A DNA stretch of 57,832 nt from NCBI GenBank assembly GCA_028867785.1, contig JAGWFS010000002.1:58846-116677 (forward strand), given 5' to 3'. Below are positions 17,355 through 26,713 of this stretch, piece after piece (position 1 is the stretch's first letter; each line of letters starts with the position of its first letter). A program made the position numbers and the translations under genes. Source of the DNA: Nitrososphaerota archaeon (lineage in GTDB: Archaea; Thermoproteota; Nitrososphaeria; Nitrososphaerales; Nitrosopumilaceae). The notes below the pieces were generated by a model, which ran no database searches, was not told the origin of the DNA, and saw only the letters and a program-made list of their open reading frames with translations.

Positions 17355-17740
17355 TCTCTCCTAAACACGCTTAGTGCGAACATGAGCAAGGTAAAGAACA
17401 CTATGACATGGCCTATCTCGGAAGAGGAAAAAGCCCAATAGTATTTTGATTGCCATGCCGCATCTATTAGCCAGAATGTTTCTGCTAGGATGAATGTTCC
17501 AAAAGCAATGGCTGTGAATAAAAGCCTGCGTGTCCTAACCTTGCGATATGCCACTGTCGCCACCGCAGTTAGAAAAGAGGCAAAGCATATTCCGCCTATG
17601 TGCAAAAGAATGTGAAAGGACTCGTATTGTTGAAAGAGATGAGGCATTATGACGGGGATGGACAGCGCGACAACAAGTGAGAATATTATGATGCTAAGTA
17701 GGGGGGATCCTGTCTCAAACAAAGTCTGCGGCCTGAACAT
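17351..17740 (-). CDS. Four-helix integral membrane protein
   Basis: A 129-residue protein with four hydrophobic segments (LSIIIFSLVVALSIPVIM, ILLHIGGICFASFLTAVATV, LLFTAIAFGTFILAETFWLI, IGHVIVFFTLLMFALSVF). His and Trp residues at helix ends (HILLHIGG, GHVIVFF) would suit heme or metal contact, but nothing identifies it. It is coupled to the tandem winged-helix gene through a 4-nt overlap. No known family recognised. Confidence 0.65.
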   Translation of the reverse strand: MFRPQTLFETGSPLLSIIIFSLVVALSIPVIMPHLFQQYESFHILLHIGGICFASFLTAVATVAYRKVRTRRLLFTAIAFGTFILAETFWLIDAAWQSKYYWAFSSSEIGHVIVFFTLLMFALSVFRRD

Positions 17741-18010
17741 GATAAAAAATAGGTCAAGTTGAAATTTAAATCAAATGGTACATCTTGCGAACAAGATTTT
17801 CATCGGCACATGTCTACATGATGAGTAGGGACTGGATACTCATCATCTAATTATCTAACTGTGGTAGTCCATAAATGAAGAAGATCGGTATCGTGTGAAA
17901 GAAATAGGATGAAGGTTATATTGATGAATTGCTCATTTGATGAAATGAAGATTTTGTGAGACTCGATGAATTGTCTGGCAAACCGCGAAAGTTTTTACTG
18001 GCATGTCTTG

Positions 18011-20983
18011 TTATATGGGGGATGGACTTTTTCTGTTTTTAGATAACCTGCTGATCAATCCCGTTGTTTCATCCATGTCTTTTACACTCTTTGTGTAAAA
18101 GAAAGACAGTGCCACGATTGTAGCTGCAATTGATGGGCCGGCTACTATGCCCAAGCCGATTCCGGGATACTTGAATGGCAGTTTGCCTGATGTGTTCTCA
18201 ACAGGTGACGAACCGGATGCTGCGGTAAGTATCCCAAGTGTATGAGTTCCCTGCTCTACAAGTATGATGTTTCCATGAGAATCAGTTGTGATGTGCTGCG
18301 TCAGGGAGCCAGTCGAAGGGATTGGAAACTCGTTTGTCTCTCCGGTTCTTGGATTTATCACAGATATCTTGTCCAGAGTGTGCTGTGCAACCCATAGATC
18401 GTGATTGTTGTCAAACGTCATGCCAAAAGGAAGGTTCTGTGGGTTTGGGTCTAACGGATATTTTGAGAACGTCTTCAAGATAGGATCAAATGCTGACACT
18501 TCCCGTCCGTCATGCTCTGAAACGTAAATTCTGCCTGTGAGCGGATCAATTAAAATCGCCGTAGGGGTTGCAAGCGTTCCATTTCCGGCCGGATATTCAG
18601 TGATGGTATTGTCTGATGGGCTTACTTGGGCAATCTTTCCAACCCCGCTTTCCGCTACCCATGTGTATCCAGTAGTATAGTCTATCGCAAGCCCCTGAGG
18701 CTGGGAGTTTGGTGCAAGTGTAATGGCATCAAATGACTTTTTTGAAGGATCAAACTTTAGGAGCTGGTTAATGCCGGAAAGGCTTGAGACACTTATCAAT
18801 GCATTTCCGCTACCGTCAATTGCAAGTCCCGAGGGGATACCTCCTGGAGATACGGGTATCTTGTATATCTGGTTTAAATTGGTGGCAGGATTATAATTGC
18901 CCAAGAGTTTAGTTATGGGATCTATATACCAGAGTGTGTCGTCCATCCTGTTCAACTCAATCGATGTTACCACGTTGACTCCTTGAAGTCTGTGCTCCGT
19001 GAAAGTCTTTGAGCCAAGATCGAACGAATAGATTCTACCGCTTTTTTGGAGGGCATCTCCAAGCCATATTGTATTTCGTATCTTGTCATATGCCGGAAAG
19101 AGCGGTCGGCTGTCGTTTTGTGGCACTTGGTATTCCTTGATGGACGCCGAGATTGTATTGATCTTTGGAGTGAGGTATAGATCCTTGTACGTCCCGATGA
19201 TGTTCAACGAATTTGTGGCACTTTGTACTCCCTCTACCTGCAAATTCCAGTGTCCAGAGATTGCAAAGGTGTTGGTGTTGATAGAGAACAATCCCTGTGA
19301 GGTGGGCTGTGCATTTTCAACAATGGGTCCGATTCCCTTGTCCACCTGCGTATATGTGAGCCTCGCTGATTGCATGGGTATGGGATTTCCTTGCGAGTCA
19401 AGAAATGATATGATTAGATTGTTGTTACCAGAGTAATAAGGATCGATTGTCAGAACCACTCTGGTGCCGTTTTGGGCATATGATGTCTCTGTGTATGTGT
19501 TTTTATTCCCAGTATCTGCAAAGACATGCGATGACGAAATCTGTTGTAGCTGGTTTTGATATTCTGTTGCAGGAAGGCCCGAGTCTACAAGTACGGCAAC
19601 CGAGGCAATGAGCGCGATGCCTATGAGGGCTTCAATCAATATGTTTCTGTGAAACCCTGACTCTAGGCTCTTTACTTGGGTCAGGTCCACAGGATGCGGA
19701 CCGCCATTTGTTGAAATTGATTTTAGCGCGGCGATGGACTTTTTTCTTGTGGCAACCTCGTGATACATTCCAAGTGCAATCATTGCTGCTGCAAGCGAGA
19801 GTTTTACTATCAGTATCTTGCCATATATTGAAACAAGTGTAAGGGAAAAACTACTCTCAAGAGTATAAAGCAACGTGGGTCCAGTAACTGCAACGACTCC
19901 AAGTATTGCTACTACAAGTATGGTAAAGCGAGGAATCATGATTGACATGACTGAGATCTTGAGTAGGTGATCTTTGGATTTTTTCAGGGCGGGTAGGACT
20001 GCAAAGGCTAGGTATGTGAGACCGCCTATCCAAAACGATGCCGCCACATCATGGACAAAATCAAGCGTGGGAGGTAAAGTAAGGCCTGTTGCAGCTGCAT
20101 GGCTTATCAGAGTGTTAGTTGTGAGAACGCCAATCCCAAGACCGAACACACTCCATTTCCAAGACTTGTTCAGAACCGTCCCAGAGTTTTTCTGACTGAG
20201 GTACAAAATATACGAGATTGCAAGAAGGGCAGTCGAAAGTCCCATCCGTATGATCCATGACTGCCCAAACTTGGTCTGAATTGCATCATACGGCGAGGCA
20301 TTAATTGAGATGGATTCGGCTACAATCATTGCAATGTCTGCTCCTACGAGGATGACGGCGCCGATCAGGATTATCTTTGCAGTGTTTCTCTCAATGTCGG
20401 TTCTTGTCCTTGACATGGACTCTGCAAGCCATGAAATCCTAGTCACAGGTTTCCACATCCAGAGCGACAAAAATGAAGCGCCAACCACGATTATCTGGCC
20501 CAGAAGAGCTGGAAACCTGGCCAGTGCAAAAGGAATCGAGATGACATCGGAGATGTTGATTTTCTGGGTTGCGGAGCTTTGCGGTACTGCCTCGCCCACT
20601 CCAAAGACAAATGCATCTTCTGTGACATGGCCGTCAGTTTGATCCAAGACCTTGGTTGATACAGTGTAAACACCGTTTGGCAGATTTGGGGTAATTGTAA
20701 CAGAAAGAGTTGTCTGGTCGGTACCTCTGTAACGGTCGTCCTTGTTGTCAACCTCGTTTCCATTTGAATCAAGCACTTTGATCTTACTGTAATGAAGATC
20801 AACCGGATCGCTGAAAGTAACATCAACAGAACTTGGAACCGCTGAGAGGGATTGACCTGGGGAGGGGCTGCTTTTTACAACTAACGCATGGGCGTATGAA
20901 TCTGGAATGTTGGGTGCCAGGATGATGACAAGGCAGGCAACAAGTGCAACTAGGGGCGTGGCTCTTTTCTTTGTAATGCTCAC
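18011..20983 (-). CDS. CopC-CopD-beta-propeller fusion protein
   Basis: A 990-residue membrane protein. Signal peptide (1-31), then a CopC cupredoxin-like domain starting HALVVKSSPSPG with Cu ligands likely at the first His and at His in DGHVTEDAF; a CopD multi-helix domain about 145-470 (HDVAASFWIGGLTYLAF, LISHAAATG); an Ig-like domain; a six-bladed Vgb/NHL-type propeller about 620-930 (GLAIDGSGNALISVS, TGRIYVSEHD); and a final TM helix. CopC/CopD deliver or import copper, needed for ammonia monooxygenase and multicopper oxidases. The propeller may scaffold partners. Its ATG overlaps the upstream gene's stop by 4 nt. Confidence 0.88.
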   Translation of the reverse strand: MSITKKRATPLVALVACLVIILAPNIPDSYAHALVVKSSPSPGQSLSAVPSSVDVTFSDPVDLHYSKIKVLDSNGNEVDNKDDRYRGTDQTTLSVTITPNLPNGVYTVSTKVLDQTDGHVTEDAFVFGVGEAVPQSSATQKINISDVISIPFALARFPALLGQIIVVGASFLSLWMWKPVTRISWLAESMSRTRTDIERNTAKIILIGAVILVGADIAMIVAESISINASPYDAIQTKFGQSWIIRMGLSTALLAISYILYLSQKNSGTVLNKSWKWSVFGLGIGVLTTNTLISHAAATGLTLPPTLDFVHDVAASFWIGGLTYLAFAVLPALKKSKDHLLKISVMSIMIPRFTILVVAILGVVAVTGPTLLYTLESSFSLTLVSIYGKILIVKLSLAAAMIALGMYHEVATRKKSIAALKSISTNGGPHPVDLTQVKSLESGFHRNILIEALIGIALIASVAVLVDSGLPATEYQNQLQQISSSHVFADTGNKNTYTETSYAQNGTRVVLTIDPYYSGNNNLIISFLDSQGNPIPMQSARLTYTQVDKGIGPIVENAQPTSQGLFSINTNTFAISGHWNLQVEGVQSATNSLNIIGTYKDLYLTPKINTISASIKEYQVPQNDSRPLFPAYDKIRNTIWLGDALQKSGRIYSFDLGSKTFTEHRLQGVNVVTSIELNRMDDTLWYIDPITKLLGNYNPATNLNQIYKIPVSPGGIPSGLAIDGSGNALISVSSLSGINQLLKFDPSKKSFDAITLAPNSQPQGLAIDYTTGYTWVAESGVGKIAQVSPSDNTITEYPAGNGTLATPTAILIDPLTGRIYVSEHDGREVSAFDPILKTFSKYPLDPNPQNLPFGMTFDNNHDLWVAQHTLDKISVINPRTGETNEFPIPSTGSLTQHITTDSHGNIILVEQGTHTLGILTAASGSSPVENTSGKLPFKYPGIGLGIVAGPSIAATIVALSFFYTKSVKDMDETTGLISRLSKNRKSPSPI

Positions 20984-21738
20984 ACCTGATGACTTCCGTT
21001 TCTGCGATTTAATGCATAAACTGCAATCACAATTCCTGCAATTCCAGTACCTATGCCAATCCCAGCCACTATGAAGAGTTCATCGGTTACGCTTTTCAAA
21101 TTCTGATACGACTGCTGTATTGTCAACATATTCTGGTTGGTCGAATTGGCAAGATTCTTTGCGTCGTTGATGTCATTTGCAAGCTGGTTTACTATTGCTG
21201 AAAACTGTGGTGCGGGCATGCCATATGGGGTACCGGAAGTTCCACCTTGGACTGGCTGGTTGTCATTTAGGCCTGTGGAACTGCCAAGAGGTGGGAAATA
21301 ATAGTTGTCCTTGCTTTCTACCTGATCAAGCGGGAATGTGCCGTTGTCAATAGCTTGTCCATCGATGTTTCCAGTCAAGATGATGTAGTATGAGCCAAGC
21401 TGCGTTGGAATGATAGTGGAGTCGTACTCTCCGGGATTGTCATCACTTGGAACGGGACTCAATGTCTTTGTAATGCCGCCGTATTTGATCGTGGTAGTAA
21501 CATTGTCAAGCGCAGTGTCAACTAGAGGTTGGGCATTGCTTCCACTTCCCTTGGTTACTATGATCTGGACCTGATTGGTATCTCCTACAAGAGGAGGTTC
21601 GTTTGAAAGACCCACCTTTACACTGACATCTCCAAAAGATTTCTCCACATGTGCAGAAGCAGGCGTGATCATAAAAGTGGATGTTGCAATTAATGACAAT
21701 GTTATAACTATCGGAATAATTATTTTTTTGTTTTTCAA
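20980..21738 (-). CDS. Secreted copper-operon partner, Ig-like with C-terminal TM
   Basis: First gene of the CopCD operon. From TTG 21738 the product has a clean signal peptide (IIIPIVITLSLIATSTFMIT) cleaved before AHVEKSFGD, whose His-Val start resembles a Cu ligand. A beta domain of the YtkA/FixH-like kind follows (VKVGLSNEPPLVGDTNQVQI), then a linker, a coiled coil (NDINDAKNLANSTNQNML) and a TM helix. The longer frame to TTG 21786 is unlikely: TTTAA about 33 nt before TTG 21738 puts the transcript start inside that extension. Overlapping stop/start suggests a complex with the CopCD fusion. Confidence 0.75.
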   Translation of the reverse strand: MKNKKIIIPIVITLSLIATSTFMITPASAHVEKSFGDVSVKVGLSNEPPLVGDTNQVQIIVTKGSGSNAQPLVDTALDNVTTTIKYGGITKTLSPVPSDDNPGEYDSTIIPTQLGSYYIILTGNIDGQAIDNGTFPLDQVESKDNYYFPPLGSSTGLNDNQPVQGGTSGTPYGMPAPQFSAIVNQLANDINDAKNLANSTNQNMLTIQQSYQNLKSVTDELFIVAGIGIGTGIAGIVIAVYALNRRNGSHQV

Positions 21739-22094
21739 CTTACAACATAAAAAAAGACTTGTTCGCTTAAATATGTTCTGGTACAAAACTAGATTTCAGT
21801 GTAACTGCTGTTAGCATATCTGGTTAGTTGTTACAGAATTTTTTTGGACCGGTTTCTAGTCTTGCTATAAATGAAATTAGTTTATTGCCAAATCTGCTGT
21901 GCAAATGGCAACTGTTAGCAGATCTTCATTCTTCTTGGGTTTTACAGGATTGAGAATGGCAACAAATTTCCACTAGGTTGGAGAATCGGTTGACATCTGT
22001 ACAGAATAAAAATATTAAGTATTTGTTGGTGCAACTAACCGAGTATTGACAAAAAGAAACATGACTACAATTGATCTCAACTTATGATAGCATC
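21739..22094. other. Intergenic region before the copper operon
   Basis: It holds the operon promoter: TATA-like CATATTTAAG on the minus strand near 21766-21775. I see no gene in the remainder; its right edge meets the end of a decayed gene (22095). Confidence 0.5.
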
Positions 22095-22486
22095 CTATGT
22101 CACAACAACATTCATTGTAAAAGGAACTGACAGAGAGCCGCAGTTGACAGGCATGGCCAGTCAAAAATCTGCGCAGTGTATGCTCCACGCACGGCCGGAG
22201 TCCAAGATTGAGCAGGACTCATGGACTGATGAGGCTGTAATGTGCCTGTTATACAATTTATCATTACAACTTTTCCATCACTGTCAAATACTTGAACAAT
22301 ATGGACAAATGGCTGTCCTGGTATCCTGATTGTTTGTTATATCTGCAACGATTTGTATCTGTTTGTTCACATTCCTCTCTAGGTGTTTATGGAAGGTTTG
22401 GAACTTTGCTGTTCAGCATAAACAAGATTCAAGGAGGAGACTGTCAGTATTAAAAAAATTGATGCAACGTATAGACCTGGCTTCAC
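22095..22486 (-). pseudogene. Decayed secreted protein gene (three frameshifts)
   Basis: Read on the minus strand from GTG 22486, the frame gives a signal peptide (GLYVASIFLILTVSSLNLVY, then AEQQ), then breaks at TAG 22381. Continuation in another frame gives NVNKQIQIVADITNNQD, a third stretch gives PGQPFVHIVQVFDSDGKVV and MSPAQSWTP, and a last one LSVPFTMNVVVT before TAG 22095. These motifs (TNNQ, PF.xIVQVxDxxG, SPAQSWTP) belong to a common ammonia-oxidiser secreted protein type. The frame order is 0, +2, 0, +2, so at least three indels. A TTTAAACTG box still sits about 29 nt upstream. Confidence 0.8.
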
Positions 22487-22688
22487 TGTAACACGTTGCT
22501 TGTTACCAGTTTAAAAAAATGACGTATCTTTGTTTTGTATCTGATGTTTGTTGTCATCTTTGTGCTCTTCAGCTGATTTACAATATCTTGCAATATTTTG
22601 CAATTATATTTGTGGTCTGGATTTGCCTGAATATTGTTTGACAGTTGAACCAAAATGTTTTAAAATACTACGTGCAAATCCCAGTCAA

Positions 22689-23612
22689 ATGAAAAAAATA
22701 ATTGCCGTACTATTGACAGTTATTCTGTTTAGCAGCCTGCTGTTCGGACATTATGCATACGCCCACACATTCATAGAAAACCCTGATGCAAGTATGATTG
22801 CAAAAATCCAGGTGTTCAAAGTGGAATCAAAATTGATTGCAAACAATGTTTCAAATAATACTCTTGCCCAGTGGCATGTTTCAAAAAGCCAGGAATACTG
22901 GGGAAGCAACGAGACTGGTACCTTGTCCCAAAAAGATTCCGGTCTTGCCAACCGTATATCTGCATCCGTAAATGACTTGTACTTGATGGCAGGACAGCAA
23001 AATGCCAGCTCTGCCATCGCAAACCAAAAGGCTGATGCAATAAACCAACTTTTGGACCAGGCAGAATCAGAAGAGGTCGACAGTTCGTCACAGAACAACT
23101 CAACCGTGCAGGCATTGGCAATGGTTGGCGTACTAAACGAGGTTCTGGAAGATTATGGCACTGCGATAGGATCAAAGATTGATCTTACTAACATGAATAA
23201 TATGAACATGTCATCATCTGGCAGCAACATGCAGGGCATGTCCGGAATGTCTTCTAACAACAACATGTCAGGCATGTCAAGTACGACAATTGTCAATGCT
23301 GCGGCATATCAAAGCGCACAAGCACTTGCAGGAACAGCCAAGACAATGTTTGCCAGTCTCCAGTCTACTGCTCCATCTACCGCCTCTTCATATCTTGTCA
23401 AGGTAGGAACCGCACTTGATGCACTGGAACAAAAGATTGATGATAAGAGCTCAGGCAATGATGTCATGACAGTCGTACACATGCAAATCCATCCGAATCT
23501 TATATCTGCATTCAATATAGAGGCAGTGCCGGAATTTCCAATGCCAGTACTGCTTGCGATAATGTCATTTATCGGCGTGATTGCAGTGCCAAGAATAATT
23601 CGCGGTAAATAG
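22689..23612 (+). CDS. Met-rich PEF-CTERM-like surface protein, candidate Cu binder
   Basis: A 307-residue exported protein starting at ATG 22689, about 27 nt after TTTTAAAATA. The signal peptide is cleaved before HTFIENPDA. A helical body with NLYLMAG-type heptads is followed by a methionine-rich block (NMNNMNMSSSGSNMQGMSGM and more), resembling Met motifs that bind Cu(I) in copper chaperones and transporters. A helical region with HMQIHPNL follows, and the C-terminus is VPEFPMPVLLAIMSFIGVIA plus basic RIIRGK, a PEF-CTERM-like anchor. Location next to the CopCD operon supports a copper role; this is an inference. Confidence 0.75.
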   Translation: MKKIIAVLLTVILFSSLLFGHYAYAHTFIENPDASMIAKIQVFKVESKLIANNVSNNTLAQWHVSKSQEYWGSNETGTLSQKDSGLANRISASVNDLYLMAGQQNASSAIANQKADAINQLLDQAESEEVDSSSQNNSTVQALAMVGVLNEVLEDYGTAIGSKIDLTNMNNMNMSSSGSNMQGMSGMSSNNNMSGMSSTTIVNAAAYQSAQALAGTAKTMFASLQSTAPSTASSYLVKVGTALDALEQKIDDKSSGNDVMTVVHMQIHPNLISAFNIEAVPEFPMPVLLAIMSFIGVIAVPRIIRGK

Positions 23613-23808
23613 TCATGCATTGGCAGTATTCACGCAACAAGACAATGACATTCAAATTATAATTGATGTTTTTTTCCAGTGGCATACTTGTATGTTCTCA
23701 GGTGCAAATCCAAAGGTGTGACCAGGTTTGTCACATCCTAGTCACTTTACGATGACAGGACTATATTGTACGCATGAAAGTATTTTCAGACAATCGAGGT
23801 AAGAATCC

Positions 23809-24084
23809 TTGAGATGTAAGGGAACATGCAGCAGGTTTGCAGCAAAAAGGCCAGCTGGCGGATTACGATTTATGGCAGGCCAGAGGCCATGCTCTGTGTG
23901 CGGAATCTTCATTGATGTCAGATTGCATTTGCTGCAGCGCTGTCCGTGTTGTAACAACAAACTACGATTAAACTCGCGAAACGGCAGATCCAGAAAAAAC
24001 AGATTAAACATGTTGTACAGGTCAATAACCAGTCTCATGGAAAAGCAAGAAGATACAATGACAATTCTGCCTACCCTTAAATAA
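23809..24084 (+). CDS. Small zinc-ribbon protein (MRCKGTC family)
   Basis: A 91-residue protein beginning MRCKGTCSRF (TTG start) with Cys pairs CSVCG and CPCC that likely bind zinc, followed by a basic stretch (NKLRLNSRNGRSRKNRL). The N-terminal half matches a very common ammonia-oxidiser small protein type (RCKG...YAAGQ...C..C...CPCC). Function unknown; a nucleic-acid-binding role is plausible. It lies 14 nt before the winged-helix gene in the same direction. Confidence 0.75.
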   Translation: MRCKGTCSRFAAKRPAGGLRFMAGQRPCSVCGIFIDVRLHLLQRCPCCNNKLRLNSRNGRSRKNRLNMLYRSITSLMEKQEDTMTILPTLK

Positions 24085-24098
24085 GTAAGAGTCGCATT

Positions 24099-24833
24099 AT
24101 GGTATCAGACAAGATGGACAAAATCGATACTGAAATAAAAGACAAGGGAGAAGAAAAAGAGATAACACTAGACGAGAGAATGGTGCAACTTGTAATAGAC
24201 GACACTCTTGGAATCTCGCTTGATGATTTTCAGGAAAACGACAAAAAAGTTTTGTCAGTCTTGAACCAAGACAGCGACCTGTCAGACAACCAGTATACGT
24301 TCAATGGTCTGGCAAGAAAGATTGGAATGCATCAGCAAAGCCTTTCAAGGTCTCTGCGCAGACTCGAGTCTTCCGGCCTGGTGGAAAAAAGCCAGACAGG
24401 CTATCGACTAAGCAAGAGCCTGAGGTCCATCATGGTCAAGAAATCCCGCCTGGATCTTGAACATTTATCAAAAAAGATCTCAAAACAACACCTTCAGTTT
24501 GTCCAGGTGCTCCAGCTGTACGTACCAACAACTGTTGCAGTTGAAGAGATTGTGGGCAAGCTTGTAGGAAAATGGTTTGGCAGCCTCCGCTGGATTGGGC
24601 TTGTCGAAGGGGATGGTGGCTACATTCTGCAGTGGTCCAACGGGGACAGGTTCCAGGTAAACCTCAAGATTGTATCAAGGTATGCAATAGTTGAGAGCAA
24701 TGCGGTAGGGGACAAGGACAAGGCAGAGTCTGTGATAAGCGCCTACCGGATATTTGAGCAGATAACCAAAGTGTTTCAGAAAACCAAGTCTGGCACAAGA
24801 AACAGCCTGGATTCTTTTAGCCAGTACAACTGA
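24099..24833 (+). CDS. Winged-helix transcription regulator with C-terminal domain
   Basis: A 244-residue protein. After a charged N-terminus, residues 60-105 form a winged helix (FNGLARKIGMHQQSLSRSLR, ESSGLVEKSQTGYRLSK). A C-terminal domain from about 125 (LQLYVPTTVAVEEIVGKLVG, GLVEGDGGYILQWSNGDRFQ) may sense a ligand or dimerise. The type is common in Nitrososphaerota but its target is unknown. It may share a transcript with the zinc-ribbon gene. Confidence 0.75.
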   Translation: MVSDKMDKIDTEIKDKGEEKEITLDERMVQLVIDDTLGISLDDFQENDKKVLSVLNQDSDLSDNQYTFNGLARKIGMHQQSLSRSLRRLESSGLVEKSQTGYRLSKSLRSIMVKKSRLDLEHLSKKISKQHLQFVQVLQLYVPTTVAVEEIVGKLVGKWFGSLRWIGLVEGDGGYILQWSNGDRFQVNLKIVSRYAIVESNAVGDKDKAESVISAYRIFEQITKVFQKTKSGTRNSLDSFSQYN

Positions 24834-24861
24834 AAGCAAAACTCACAATCTGTACATTCTG

Positions 24862-25503
24862 TCAAGAGTGTTTTTCGTGGTTTGATATGGTCTCAAGAGC
24901 GGCCCTCTTTGCAGCAAGATCTGCAGTCTTCTTGTTTTCTGCACTTGCAACAATTACCACGTCTCCGTTTCTGGGCTGCAGCTTGTCAATTATCTCAAGA
25001 GTCAGTTTCCTGTCCTTGATTGGAATCTCGTAGCTCTTGTCAGACGTGAACAGGTCGTCATCTTTGAATACCAGGGTGGTTGCACCAAGCGCACCTATCT
25101 TTATGGCAGCGTCTCTCTGCTCAATTCCGCTTCCAACGTCTTTTGCAAGACCCCTGACAAGTATTGCATGGTTGAACCTGCCTATGGTAATCGAGCACTC
25201 TTTGATGCTAGCTTCTGCAGGTATGGCCTCGTTTAGTTTTGAAAACAGTGCCTTTCCTTTGCTTGTCAGTACCATTCCTGCCTTTGATGTGGTGACAAGC
25301 TCGTTCATCTTGAGGTGTTTTACCAGCGTCTTGATAGAGCCCTCGCCAAGGCCAATCTCTTCAATTAAAAAAGATCTGCTTGCCTTTGTGTTTGCATGTA
25401 TCACCTGGAGTGTCTTGAAGATATGTGCCGGCTCAAATGATAATATCCTGCTCGGATAGTACCGCTGCGACACCTTGTCGAGCAGCTTGACAACATTATG
25501 CAT
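24862..25503 (-). CDS. HTH regulator with DUF4443-like domain, candidate nickel regulator
   Basis: A 213-residue protein. Residues 25-85 are a winged helix (FKTLQVIHANTKASRSFLIE, GSIKTLVKHLKMNELVTTSK). Residues 100-205 match the archaeal DUF4443 pattern: CSITIGRFNHAILVRGLA and GSGIEQRDAAIKIGALGATT, with His and Cys residues that could bind metal. It is 32 nt downstream of the NiCoT gene on the same strand, an operon-like arrangement that makes a nickel-responsive repressor the best guess. Family assignment is by recall of the pattern. Confidence 0.7.
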   Translation of the reverse strand: MHNVVKLLDKVSQRYYPSRILSFEPAHIFKTLQVIHANTKASRSFLIEEIGLGEGSIKTLVKHLKMNELVTTSKAGMVLTSKGKALFSKLNEAIPAEASIKECSITIGRFNHAILVRGLAKDVGSGIEQRDAAIKIGALGATTLVFKDDDLFTSDKSYEIPIKDRKLTLEIIDKLQPRNGDVVIVASAENKKTADLAAKRAALETISNHEKHS

Positions 25504-25535
25504 TATAGTTTAATGGTGAGCGGTTTTTATTTAAA

Positions 25536-26330
25536 TTAATTTGTGATGCTTTCAGACTGCCTGTTCTTTTTTACACGTGCATAGGTAAACGTGCATACCA
25601 GCACCCCTACTGCCAGCACGGGCCCAGTGTATTCTGGAACAATATCGGAATTGCTAAAACTCTCGTAGAATGAAAAAGATGCAATTATCAATGCTGTCGC
25701 GCTTAGCGCATACGACAGGTACCTGAAACCCGAAGTTCCAAGCGTCCTGACAAACGCCGCCCTGAAAAGCACGCTGTCCAGCGTATCCATTGCAATCATG
25801 CCTATGCCAAACACTGCTATCATCTCAAGTGCTGATTCTATTCCGCCCAGTACAGTGGCGGCAGCAGACAGTGCTATGGCAGAAAGCTGCGTAGCCGTAT
25901 CAAATCCCAGACCGAAAACTATACCTACAACAAAGGATGATCCCATGGTTCCCATGAACCTGGTGCGCGGGAGAATCTTGCCTGCCAATATGGCGGCAGA
26001 AGTCTTGCCGTATCTTTTCATGGCATAAAAGTTGACCGTACCGATGATTCCAAGCGCAGAGGCTCCGATAAGCCCAGTTGAAAGGGAAAAAATCCCGCCC
26101 TGATCTATTATGCTTGAAGCAACAAACACCATGAGGATCATCTCTACAAGAATTGATACCATGTGGCCCGAGCTGAATCCAGCGCCTACCCATTTGGCCC
26201 GCTTTGATGCATTGTTGAACCGAATCAGGTTGTCTATGGCCGTGATGTGATCTACGTCAAGCGCATGACGGAACCCCATTGCAATCAGCGTCAGGCCGGT
26301 CGCAAGCCATGCCCAGGATGCATCTACCAT
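25536..26330 (-). CDS. NiCoT-family nickel/cobalt transporter
   Basis: A 264-residue membrane permease with about seven helices. The NiCoT signature GFRHALDVDHITAIDN (20-35) carries the metal-binding HX4DH; a second motif LGFDTATQLS fits the family LGFDTATE. It imports Ni2+ (urease, hydrogenase) or Co2+ (B12). It is the first gene of a two-gene operon with a DUF4443-type regulator. The leader is about 42 nt, with TATTTAAA at 26394-26401 and an inverted repeat overlapping the predicted start. Confidence 0.93.
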   Translation of the reverse strand: MVDASWAWLATGLTLIAMGFRHALDVDHITAIDNLIRFNNASKRAKWVGAGFSSGHMVSILVEMILMVFVASSIIDQGGIFSLSTGLIGASALGIIGTVNFYAMKRYGKTSAAILAGKILPRTRFMGTMGSSFVVGIVFGLGFDTATQLSAIALSAAATVLGGIESALEMIAVFGIGMIAMDTLDSVLFRAAFVRTLGTSGFRYLSYALSATALIIASFSFYESFSNSDIVPEYTGPVLAVGVLVCTFTYARVKKNRQSESITN

Positions 26331-26369
26331 GCTGTGCGCTCTCCCAGGTCATGCCAAGTACAGAAATTC

Positions 26370-26401
26370 ACAGGTTCAATCCTGTCACATTATTATTTAA
26401 A
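26370..26401 (-). promoter_or_regulatory. Nickel transporter promoter with candidate operator
   Basis: TATA-like TTTAAATA (minus strand, 26394-26401) predicts transcription starting near 26372. ACAGG-N6-CCTGT at 26370-26385 covers that start, the expected place for a repressor site. I could not test whether the repeat recurs in other nickel genes. Confidence 0.45.
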
Positions 26402-26713
26402 CTGTTGGACAGTTTATCCAAGAGAAAAATCGGGAAAGAAATTCTAAGCATGTCCGATCCATGAAATGATCAAAGCGGCGGCCTTGGATTTTTTCAAGAC
26501 TCGTTAAATTGTTGAAGAACAAATGAAGCCGTCCGCATGTTTGGGAGAACACACTGCTGGGTTTATCTGTAATCAAGAATATGTGAAAACAGGGCCTGTC
26601 TTGTGGTTAGTTTGAAAAATCAAGAAAACAGAATGGTATGCTGTATATCTATCTGCGATACACGCTGCAATCTCTTTTTAATGGCGTCTGAAAATTATCT
26701 GATGTAAGGTGAC
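26402..26713. other. Intergenic region between divergent genes
   Basis: It lies between the nickel promoter and the ABC permease (ATG 26714). I see no gene, repeat or convincing hairpin. CTTTTTAATGG at 26670-26680 is a weak TATA candidate for the permease. Confidence 0.45.

Noticed and set aside
22084-22329. 81-codon + frame opposite the decayed secreted gene
   Set aside because: It is the antisense of recognisable coding fragments and has no motif of its own.
26370-26385. ACAGGTTCAATCCTGT as the T arm of a tRNA
   Set aside because: The loop has six bases rather than seven, and no D arm, anticodon arm or acceptor stem can be found around it. It fits an operator better.
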